Assembly (NCBI GenBank): GCA_020025655.1
Contig: JAHHRR010000029.1
Location: 1 to 21,338, forward strand
Direction: 5' to 3'
Source: Oscillospiraceae bacterium
GTDB taxonomy: Bacteria; Bacillota; Clostridia; Oscillospirales; Oscillospiraceae
Length of the DNA stretch: 21,338 bases
The translations under genes were made by a program, and so were the position numbers. Positions 1-5,677 of the stretch are shown here, piece after piece (the stretch's first letter is position 1; each line of letters opens with the position of its first letter). Under the pieces are notes generated by a model. It made no database searches. It was not told the origin of the DNA and worked only from the letters and a program-made list of their open reading frames with translations.

Positions 1-89
1 ACCAGATAATAGTCTCCCCATCTTTCCAGTTTTTCACCCTTTGAGCAGTCTATAAGCTCAAAATCTTTCCATTTATCTGAAAGCCACAT
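1..89 (-). CDS. Class I SAM-dependent (rRNA) methyltransferase-like protein, N-terminal fragment
   Basis: Partial gene running off the left edge; only about 29 to 33 residues are visible. The visible peptide includes WLSDKWKDFELIDCSKG followed by GEKLERWGDYYL. That W-x-x-(F/Y)-E-L-(I/L)-D...GEKLERWG pattern is, from memory, typical of the N-terminus of class I SAM-dependent rRNA methyltransferases of Clostridia (RlmI-related, without the PUA domain). No catalytic part is in the window, so function is inferred from this short match alone. Two in-frame ATG codons exist, at 101 and at 89. The one at 89 is preferred because a GGAG lies 6 bases upstream of it, whereas the ATG at 101 has no well-placed Shine-Dalgarno sequence. 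A good promoter lies upstream at 126-154, so this is probably its own transcription unit. Confidence 0.5.
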   Translation of the reverse strand, partial: MWLSDKWKDFELIDCSKGEKLERWGDYYL

Positions 90-125
90 ATAATTCTCCA
101 TCTTCTTTACATATTAAGACATAAT

Positions 126-154
126 ATTTTAACATTAAATACCCTCAAGGTCAA
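126..154 (-). promoter_or_regulatory. Sigma-A-type promoter for the left-edge methyltransferase gene
   Basis: Read on the minus strand: -35 TTGACC (154-149), 17-base spacer, -10 TAAAAT (131-126). Transcription would start near 119, giving a short leader before the ATG at 101 or 89. Sequence match only. Confidence 0.6.
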
Positions 155-173
155 TCATAAAAGCCCTGATGTG

Positions 174-194
174 CCTGTAAAATACCTGTAAAAT
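174..194. repeat. Tandem near-perfect 11-base repeat
   Basis: CCTGTAAAAT occurs twice in direct orientation (174-183 and 185-194) separated by one A. It lies just upstream of the minus-strand promoter at 126-154 and overlaps the left arm of a weak inverted repeat (AAAATCAGC at 190-198 with GCTGATTTT at 216-224). It could be a small operator or chance in an AT-rich spacer. Confidence 0.4.
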
Positions 195-230
195 CAGCGA
201 TTTTCAAATTACTATGCTGATTTTTTCAGC

Positions 231-260
231 AAAAAAGCTCCCTCTCAGGGGAGCTTTTTT
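231..260. terminator. Bidirectional intrinsic terminator after the binding-protein gene
   Basis: Perfect 12-base stem: AAAAAAGCTCCC (231-242) pairs with GGGAGCTTTTTT (249-260), with a 6-base loop. It starts one base after the stop codon of the minus-strand gene at 262-1062, and a run of T follows the stem in either direction. It ends the two-gene minus-strand unit. Confidence 0.85.
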
Positions 261-261
261 C

Positions 262-1062
262 TCAGTGGCAGTTAAAGTAGGTAATCGCCGTACTGTCTGC
301 AAGAATTGTATCGCAGCGACCGGAGAAAAGATAGTCAAAACATTCGGTGCTGCCGCCGGCAAGTCTTGTTATCTGTCCCATACGCTTGGAAAGCTTTTCG
401 TCGTTTGCAAGAGCTGCCAGTGCCTCAGGTGTGGACGGCATAACCATCTTTTTTCCTGAGAGCATAAGCTTATTCCAGATGAAGCTTCCGCCACGTGATG
501 CGATAACTATATCATTGTGTATGTAGGGGCCGTACTGCAGATATTTGCCCTTTGCAACTTCATTTTCATCAAGTGCAATTCCGCCCCAGGCACAGTCTAT
601 GTTGCCGGAGGAAAGTTCGATAAAGACATTTTCCTTTTCTATCTGCTGGATTTTAAGATTCCATCCCAGTTTTTCGCATACAGCCATTGCAAGCTCTACA
701 TCAAAGCCCCAGTATTCCCCGTTTGCAATATATGCCATGGGGAAGGAATTGATATCGACACCTATTATAAAGTCTCTGGGTTCCGGCATACCTGTTTTTT
801 CAAGTGCGCCGGGAGTCTTTTTAAAGTTCACCGCTTTCTCTCCAAACCATTTTGTAGAAAGCTCAGTAACCTTTCCTTCAGCTGCAAGAGTCTCCAATGC
901 TGCAATAACATATGTTGCAGTAGGATCACCGGTTCTGAAAGCAAGAGAATAGTCCTGCTCCACAAGGGTCTGAATTATCTTAATTCCATACGAGCCGCCT
1001 CCGCAGGCTGTGCAGCCCAGAGCCATGCATATTATCAAAAGTATACATATTGCTTTTTTCAT
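262..1062 (-). CDS. Substrate-binding lipoprotein of the amino-acid ABC type (SBP family 3), circularly permuted
   Basis: 266 residues. Residues 1-20 form a lipoprotein signal: basic MKK, hydrophobic stretch, then Cys at 16 and 20 (ALGC, CTAC), either of which could be the lipidated Cys. The mature part resembles a family 3 solute-binding domain in the wrong order. Residues 26-75 (SLAFRTGDP...KVTELSTKWFG) match what is normally the C-terminal end of these proteins. Residues 96-262 (IIGVDINSFPMAYIANGEYW, then GFDVELAMAVCEKLG, SGNIDCAW, GRCDTILAD) match the normal N-terminus through the second lobe, after which the protein stops. The amino-group-binding Asp equivalent is likely present (D256), but the usual (T/P)ER Arg that binds the ligand carboxylate is missing (LDENEVAKGK, 164-173). 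It follows the beta-lactamase-like gene by 24 bases with a weak GGTGGG ribosome binding site, and probably shares its transcript. No permease or ATPase gene is nearby. Fold confident; ligand unknown. Confidence 0.85.
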   Translation of the reverse strand: MKKAICILLIICMALGCTACGGGSYGIKIIQTLVEQDYSLAFRTGDPTATYVIAALETLAAEGKVTELSTKWFGEKAVNFKKTPGALEKTGMPEPRDFIIGVDINSFPMAYIANGEYWGFDVELAMAVCEKLGWNLKIQQIEKENVFIELSSGNIDCAWGGIALDENEVAKGKYLQYGPYIHNDIVIASRGGSFIWNKLMLSGKKMVMPSTPEALAALANDEKLSKRMGQITRLAGGSTECFDYLFSGRCDTILADSTAITYFNCH

Positions 1063-1086
1063 AGTATCCCACCAGTTAATTTTTCT

Positions 1087-2385
1087 TTAATGCTTGGGTT
1101 TATATTGTTCGGACCGTTTGGATTTTTTTCTGTCCTCCGGCTGTGATGCCTTTACAGTTCTTTGCGGTCTTTCATTTCTCTGTGCTTTTTCAGCTCTTAA
1201 AGGCTCCTGCTCAATTTGAGGCATCCGCTTTTTCTTTTTGGATGCAGAAACCACTGCAAGCACCACAAGAACAACAGCCGCAGCTGAAATACCGACTATG
1301 GAAATCTTTACAATCTTTTCTTTCCTTGCAGCCTTTTCAGCTTCAAGTATTTCCTTTTCCCGTCTGGCTGCTTCTTCCTGTGCTTTACGCTGTTCTTCCG
1401 CAAGTCTTTCCTGCTCAAGACGCTCTGCTTCTTCGGCCTGACGCTTTTCCTCTTCGGCTGCAAGTCTTGCGGCCTCCGCCTTTTCCGCCTCATACTGTTC
1501 CAGCTTTGAATCCAGTCCCAGTGTATATTCTTCAAACAAAACTGCCATATCTGCAATGGTTTCATCGCTTAATCCCATATAATCAGTCATTACTGTAAGG
1601 ATAAACGGATGCGGAGTATAGATTATTCCCGCTGTATGGCTGAAAGGTACGTCGTTTACATCAACCAGTGCGCCGTATTTCTGTGCAACCTCATATCTGC
1701 CCTGCAGCTTTTTATTGAAATATGTATCAGGCTGTGCTTTTTTAAGCCTGTCAATAATTCCGGGGAAGCGCTCGTTATCGAAATACAGGGTTTTTACAAC
1801 ATTAGTCATAAATCTAGCGGTAAAATAGCTGTAATCGAAGAAATTGTCAACATAGTAGTCCTCAGGCAGATCGGCATAAGGCAGGTACATATGTCTGCAT
1901 TTTCTGTTGCCTTCCATTGTTTCTACCGGAGTATCACCAAGGAAGTTCATTACATGGTGAGCATAATAGTTATTGGAGTTAATCAAAACCATATCCTCAA
2001 GCTCAGACAGCTTAACTCCGTTTATTTCCGTATCCTGTGTATACTCGCCATTGTATTCCCGCTCCGCCATAATCATAAACAGCGGAACCTTATACATACT
2101 TGCACTGTAATACCACTTGTCGGGGTTATAAAACCATGTATCGCCGGTTTCGGTATAGCAGTAGCCTATGCTGATATTTTCAGGGTTCAGGCCGTGGGAT
2201 TTAATATATTCATCCACAGCCGCCTGCAATTCATCGGAATTTATAATGCCGGTATCCGCATTTTCTTCCTCAGACGGCACTTCAGGGCCTGTTTCTTCCG
2301 CAAAGGCCGCCGGTGCAGATGCAATCATCACAAAACACAGCACAAATGCAGTAAGTCTTTTTAATAATCCAGAAAAGCTTTTCAA
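1087..2385 (-). CDS. Class A beta-lactamase-like serine hydrolase with coiled-coil stalk and C-terminal membrane anchor
   Basis: 432 residues from a TTG at 2385 (439 from a GTG at 2406; numbering below uses the longer form). The TTG start is preferred: a GGGAGAG sits 6 to 8 bases before it, and the promoter predicted at 2417-2445 would begin RNA only a few bases before the GTG. Residues 8-37 are a signal peptide ending APAAFA. The hydrolase domain (about 55-300) has the active-site SxxK as SMYK (103-106), an SDN-like SNN (144-146), and HTAG (257-260) where class A enzymes carry KTG. Residues 301-364 are almost wholly Glu/Ala/Arg/Lys/Gln, a predicted coiled coil. Residues 365-388 are a membrane segment, followed by about 50 very basic residues, presumably cytoplasmic. 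The hydrolase therefore sits outside on a stalk. The family (COG2367) includes lactamases and related peptidoglycan-active or inactive proteins, so antibiotic hydrolysis cannot be claimed. It precedes the binding-lipoprotein gene in the same unit. Confidence 0.85.
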   Translation of the reverse strand: MKSFSGLLKRLTAFVLCFVMIASAPAAFAEETGPEVPSEEENADTGIINSDELQAAVDEYIKSHGLNPENISIGYCYTETGDTWFYNPDKWYYSASMYKVPLFMIMAEREYNGEYTQDTEINGVKLSELEDMVLINSNNYYAHHVMNFLGDTPVETMEGNRKCRHMYLPYADLPEDYYVDNFFDYSYFTARFMTNVVKTLYFDNERFPGIIDRLKKAQPDTYFNKKLQGRYEVAQKYGALVDVNDVPFSHTAGIIYTPHPFILTVMTDYMGLSDETIADMAVLFEEYTLGLDSKLEQYEAEKAEAARLAAEEEKRQAEEAERLEQERLAEEQRKAQEEAARREKEILEAEKAARKEKIVKISIVGISAAAVVLVVLAVVSASKKKKRMPQIEQEPLRAEKAQRNERPQRTVKASQPEDRKKSKRSEQYKPKH

Positions 2386-2391
2386 TACTTT

Positions 2392-2398
2392 CTCTCCC
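2392..2398 (-). promoter_or_regulatory. Ribosome binding site deciding a TTG start
   Basis: GGGAGAG on the minus strand (2398-2392) is well placed for the TTG at 2385-2383. The in-frame GTG at 2406 has only a poor GGAT upstream and would lie nearly at the predicted transcription start. Confidence 0.6.
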
Positions 2399-2416
2399 AA
2401 ACTCACATTCTATGAC

Positions 2417-2445
2417 AGAATATCCGAATTTATTTGCAAAATCAA
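2417..2445 (-). promoter_or_regulatory. Sigma-A-type promoter for the beta-lactamase-like/binding-protein unit
   Basis: Minus strand: -35 TTGATT (2445-2440), 17-base spacer, -10 TATTCT (2422-2417). The start would be near 2410. No convincing terminator was seen between the M18 gene (stop at 2494) and this promoter, so read-through is possible. Confidence 0.5.
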
Positions 2446-2493
2446 GTGAATTAACTTAATTTTATAATTTTTCCAGCAATTTACGGTTTTACT

Positions 2494-3801
2494 TTACAGT
2501 ATCTCTATTTCTGATCCTCTGCGGTTAAAAGAAGATGAGAAGAATACCGTTGCGGCCTTAATAAGATACTCGGTATCCTTTGCGCCTGCTGTTTCATATG
2601 CAGAGTGCATGGCAAGCTGCGCAAGGCCGATATCAACAGTATCTATGGAAACATGAGCCGCACTTATATTTCCCAGAGTGGAGCCGCCGGGCATATCCGC
2701 ACGGTTGGTAAAGCGCTGTACAGGTACATCGGCTTTTTTGCATATTTCGCTGAAAACAGCTGCTGAAACCGCATCGGTTGTATACTTCTGGTTTGCATTA
2801 TACTTTATAACAATACCCTTATTCATAAGGGGTCTGTCATTTCTGTCGGCATATTCAGGATGGTTGGGATGCACAGCATGAGCATTATCCGCAGAAACCA
2901 TAAAGCTCTGAGATATTACCTGTGCAAGCTCTCTTCTGTCACGGCCCATAGCATCAAAAATACGGCAGAGGGTATCTTCAAGGAAAGTGGAGTCTGCGCC
3001 CTGTTTGGTACCGCTGCCCACTTCCTCATTATCGAAGATGCAGCATACAGCTGCGCTGTCTCCTGCTTCTGCATTTAAAAGTCCCTGAAGGCAGGAATAT
3101 GCGCACTGCTGGTCGTCAAGTCTGGGAGATGAGATAAACTCATTATCTGCTCCCCACTGAGTTCCCTTCTGTCTGCAATATGCAAAGAGGTCATAGGACA
3201 GGATGTCTTCTTCCTCGCAGCCTGCCTCCCTTGCGATTATCTTTTCAAAGCTGTTTTCACTGTCTGCGGCAGAAAACAGAGGCAGCATATCCACATTTGC
3301 ATTGTAGCTCTTGCCGTCGTTGGCGCTTCTGTCCATATGAATTGCCACATTGGGGATTAAAAGCAGATCTCTGTCAATATTTATAAGCTTGCTGACAATT
3401 CTGCCGTTTTCTCTCACTACAACTCTGCCTGCTGCGGAAAGAGGTCTGTCCAGCCAGCTGGAGCAGATCATTCCGCCGTATCTTTCAACATTCAGCTGAA
3501 CGTATGCGTTTGCAGATTTAACCGCAGGGCTGCATTTAATCTTAAAGCAGGGGGAATCTCCGTGGGCTGCCATAATCATATAGCCTCTGAAATCTGCTTT
3601 GGGAACCTTAAAGGCAATGATTGCAGAGTCGTTTCTTTTTACAAAATAGCCTTTTCCGGGCTTTATATCATAATTATCGCTTTCAAAAAGCTGGGTGTAG
3701 CCGTTATCTTCGAGAATTTTAGCCGCATTTGCAGCGGTATGCCATGCGGTAGGGCTGGCATAAATGAAATCTATAAGTTCTTTATTAACAGTATTTTCCA
3801 T
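2494..3801 (-). CDS. M18 family metallo-aminopeptidase
   Basis: 435 residues from the ATG at 3801, which has GGAG 7 bases upstream; an in-frame GTG at 3819 is upstream of that site and less likely. M18 enzymes are cytosolic dinuclear-zinc exopeptidases that remove N-terminal residues, often acidic ones, from peptides. Family motifs in order: MAAHGDSPCFKIK with the first metal His (H80), SPRLDD with the bridging Asp (about D229), the catalytic and metal-binding Glu pair in NEEVGSGTKQG (E259, E260), SADNAHAVHPN (about D305), and AMHSAYE with the final metal His (H399). Length is normal for the family, and the full ligand set suggests an active enzyme. No signal peptide. It is divergent from the M3 oligoendopeptidase gene, with overlapping promoters, so the two probably cooperate in breaking down intracellular peptides. 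Confidence 0.93.
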   Translation of the reverse strand: MENTVNKELIDFIYASPTAWHTAANAAKILEDNGYTQLFESDNYDIKPGKGYFVKRNDSAIIAFKVPKADFRGYMIMAAHGDSPCFKIKCSPAVKSANAYVQLNVERYGGMICSSWLDRPLSAAGRVVVRENGRIVSKLINIDRDLLLIPNVAIHMDRSANDGKSYNANVDMLPLFSAADSENSFEKIIAREAGCEEEDILSYDLFAYCRQKGTQWGADNEFISSPRLDDQQCAYSCLQGLLNAEAGDSAAVCCIFDNEEVGSGTKQGADSTFLEDTLCRIFDAMGRDRRELAQVISQSFMVSADNAHAVHPNHPEYADRNDRPLMNKGIVIKYNANQKYTTDAVSAAVFSEICKKADVPVQRFTNRADMPGGSTLGNISAAHVSIDTVDIGLAQLAMHSAYETAGAKDTEYLIKAATVFFSSSFNRRGSEIEIL

Positions 3802-3838
3802 ATTATTTCTCCGATCCACAATAAATTCGATCTAAATG

Positions 3839-3867
3839 ATTATATCACAGCTTTTCTCTGATTGCAA
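3839..3867 (-). promoter_or_regulatory. Promoter of the M18 aminopeptidase gene
   Basis: Minus strand: -35 TTGCAA (3867-3862), 17-base spacer, -10 TATAAT (3844-3839) preceded by TGA, giving an extended -10. The -35 hexamer is its own reverse complement and also serves the promoter on the other strand. Confidence 0.75.
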
Positions 3868-3890
3868 AAAAAGCTCCGTTATAGTATAGT
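3862..3890 (+). promoter_or_regulatory. Promoter of the M3 oligoendopeptidase gene
   Basis: Plus strand: -35 TTGCAA (3862-3867), 17-base spacer, -10 TATAGT (3885-3890). RNA would start near 3897, about 27 bases before the ATG, with GGAGG at 3912-3916. It shares the -35 hexamer with the divergent M18 promoter. Confidence 0.7.
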
Positions 3891-3923
3891 GTATTTATCT
3901 TTAAGGTATTTGGAGGTAAATAA

Positions 3924-5609
3924 ATGAAAGTAAGCGAACTTCCTTATAAGCGTGTAACGCTGGAAGAAATCGAAAAAGTGATGAAAGACGTCATTGCAAG
4001 GATCAAGGGCGCCGATTCAGTTGTTGAGGTTTTAAAAGCCAGAGAGGATTTTCTGGCACTTTATCTTGAATTTTACACCAGTAATTCTCTTTCCTATATG
4101 CGCTATTCTATAAACACAGTAGATGAGTTCTATCTCAAGGAGAAGGATTACTACGATGAAATTATGCCTACTGTTCAGAACTACACTGTTCAGTACGCTT
4201 CCGCTCTTCTCGACTCTCCCTTCCGTGCAGAGCTTGAGAAGGAGCTGTCCCCTGTTCTCTTCCAGTCCATGGAGCTTGAGCGCAAGTCCATGGCTCCCAA
4301 TGTAATTGAGGATATGGTCGAGGAAAACAAGGTGGTAAGCGAGTATTCTCAGCTTATGGCAGGTATGGAATTTGAATTCCGCGGCGAAAAGCTGCCCCGT
4401 CCCATGCTCGCAAAATATTACAAGTCCGACGACCGTGAAACCCGTAAGGAAGCTATGGCTGTTCTGGGCAGAACCCTTAAAGAGCACTCCGCAGAGCTTG
4501 ACGATATCTATGACAGACTTGTTCATATCCGCACCCGCATTGCTCAGAAGATGGGCTACAAGAACTTCGTTGAGCTGGGCTACTACCGCATGGGCAGACT
4601 CTGCTATGACGAGGAAAAGGTCCGCACCTTCCGTCAGAATGTAGTTGAGGATATCGTTCCTGTTGTTTCCCGCCTGCGTCTTGAAAATGCAAAGCGCATG
4701 GGCATTGACAAGTTCATGTTCTACGATAATGAAGTTATCGTCCCCGGCGGCGACCCTGTTCCCTGCGACAAAGAGCACATCTTCTCCGGCGCAAGCGAAA
4801 TGTATCACGCTATGGGCAAAGAGACCGGTGATTTCATCGACCTTATGATCGGCAACGAGGCCTTTGACGTTGACTCCCGCAAGAACAAGTGGGGCGGCGG
4901 TTACTGCACTGAATTCCCCAAGTTCAAGCAGCCCTTTATTCTGGCTAACTTCAACGGCACCGCAGGCGACGTTGACGTTGTAACTCACGAAGCAGGTCAC
5001 GCTCTCAACGCATATCTGATTGCTGACAACCGTTTCGCTCTTGAGCTTCAGTGCGGCGGCATGGAAACTGCCGAGACTCACTCCATGAGCATGGAATTCT
5101 TTGCATGGCCCTACATGGAAAAGTTCTTCGGCGAAAATGCAGACAAGTACCGCTATATGCACGCTCTGGACGGTCTGTCCTTCATTCCTTACGGCTGTGC
5201 AGTTGATGAGTTCCAGCACATCGTTTATGAAAATCCCGACATGACTCCCGCTGAGAGAAACAAAGCCTGGCTCGAGCTTGAAAAGAAGTACAGACCTTAC
5301 ATCAGCTTTGACGGTATGCCCTATCTGGAAGAGGGTACCCGTTGGCAGTACCAGATGCACATTTTTGAAAGCCCCTTCTACTACATTGACTACTGCCTTG
5401 CTCAGACCGCTGCATTCAACTTCCTCCTTGCTTCTCAGGAAGATTATGATGACGCCTTCAAGCGCTACATCAGATTCTCCAAGCACGGCGGAGAAATGGT
5501 CTGGACCGACCTTCTGGAGGAAGCAGGCTTCAAGTCTCCCTTCACTCCCGGTGCATTAAAGGATCTTGCACAGCGTGTAGAAGCTCTGCTTGACAAAATC
5601 AAAGTCTAA
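3924..5609 (+). CDS. M3 family oligoendopeptidase
   Basis: 561 residues. Zinc-dependent cytosolic endopeptidase of the M3 (thimet/PepF-like) family, which cuts medium-length peptides. The zinc motif is HEAGH at 355-359, with the third ligand probably E384 in AETHSMSME, 25 residues later, as the family expects. Other family blocks are the helical N-terminal region (about 1-200), KWGGGYC (322-328) and FILANFNGT (338-346) before the active site, and the aromatic-rich PFYYIDYCLAQ near the C-terminus. No signal peptide. The ATG at 3924 has an ideal GGAGG 7 bases upstream. Codon choice is strongly biased (TTC, ATC, CCC, CGC, GGC, AAG) compared with its neighbours, which suggests high expression. 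It is monocistronic, with its own promoter and a strong terminator at 5636-5669. The exact symbol (pepF-like) is not certain. Confidence 0.93.
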   Translation: MKVSELPYKRVTLEEIEKVMKDVIARIKGADSVVEVLKAREDFLALYLEFYTSNSLSYMRYSINTVDEFYLKEKDYYDEIMPTVQNYTVQYASALLDSPFRAELEKELSPVLFQSMELERKSMAPNVIEDMVEENKVVSEYSQLMAGMEFEFRGEKLPRPMLAKYYKSDDRETRKEAMAVLGRTLKEHSAELDDIYDRLVHIRTRIAQKMGYKNFVELGYYRMGRLCYDEEKVRTFRQNVVEDIVPVVSRLRLENAKRMGIDKFMFYDNEVIVPGGDPVPCDKEHIFSGASEMYHAMGKETGDFIDLMIGNEAFDVDSRKNKWGGGYCTEFPKFKQPFILANFNGTAGDVDVVTHEAGHALNAYLIADNRFALELQCGGMETAETHSMSMEFFAWPYMEKFFGENADKYRYMHALDGLSFIPYGCAVDEFQHIVYENPDMTPAERNKAWLELEKKYRPYISFDGMPYLEEGTRWQYQMHIFESPFYYIDYCLAQTAAFNFLLASQEDYDDAFKRYIRFSKHGGEMVWTDLLEEAGFKSPFTPGALKDLAQRVEALLDKIKV

Positions 5610-5635
5610 TTTTTAAAGACGCTGAAAAAACAGTA

Positions 5636-5669
5636 AAAACCGGCATTCCCGATTGGGAATGCCGGTTTT
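5636..5669. terminator. Strong bidirectional terminator between convergent genes
   Basis: Perfect 15-base stem: AAAACCGGCATTCCC (5636-5650) with GGGAATGCCGGTTTT (5655-5669), loop GATT. It serves both the M3 peptidase gene (ends 5609) and the minus-strand lectin/pseudokinase gene (ends 5678). Confidence 0.93.
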
Positions 5670-5677
5670 GTTATTTA

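Noticed and set aside
214..459. Small plus-strand frame of 81 codons across the terminator at 231-260
   Set aside because: It is interrupted in meaning by a strong terminator at its start and overlaps the binding-protein gene antisense; no promoter or ribosome binding site.
1063..1086. A separate promoter between the beta-lactamase-like and binding-protein genes
   Set aside because: The 24-base gap is too short and no -35/-10 pair was found that would beat co-transcription.
1238..1598. Plus- and minus-strand frames over the coiled-coil stalk of the beta-lactamase-like gene
   Set aside because: They are low-complexity frames produced by repetitive Glu/Ala/Lys/Arg codons; no start signals.
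2446..2493. Terminator after the M18 aminopeptidase gene
   Set aside because: AT-rich, but no stem of useful length followed by a T-run on the minus strand.
4032..5486. 484-codon open frame antisense to the M3 peptidase gene
   Set aside because: The protein has no recognisable domain, lies entirely within a well-supported gene, and is explained by the strong codon bias of the sense strand, which removes antisense stops.
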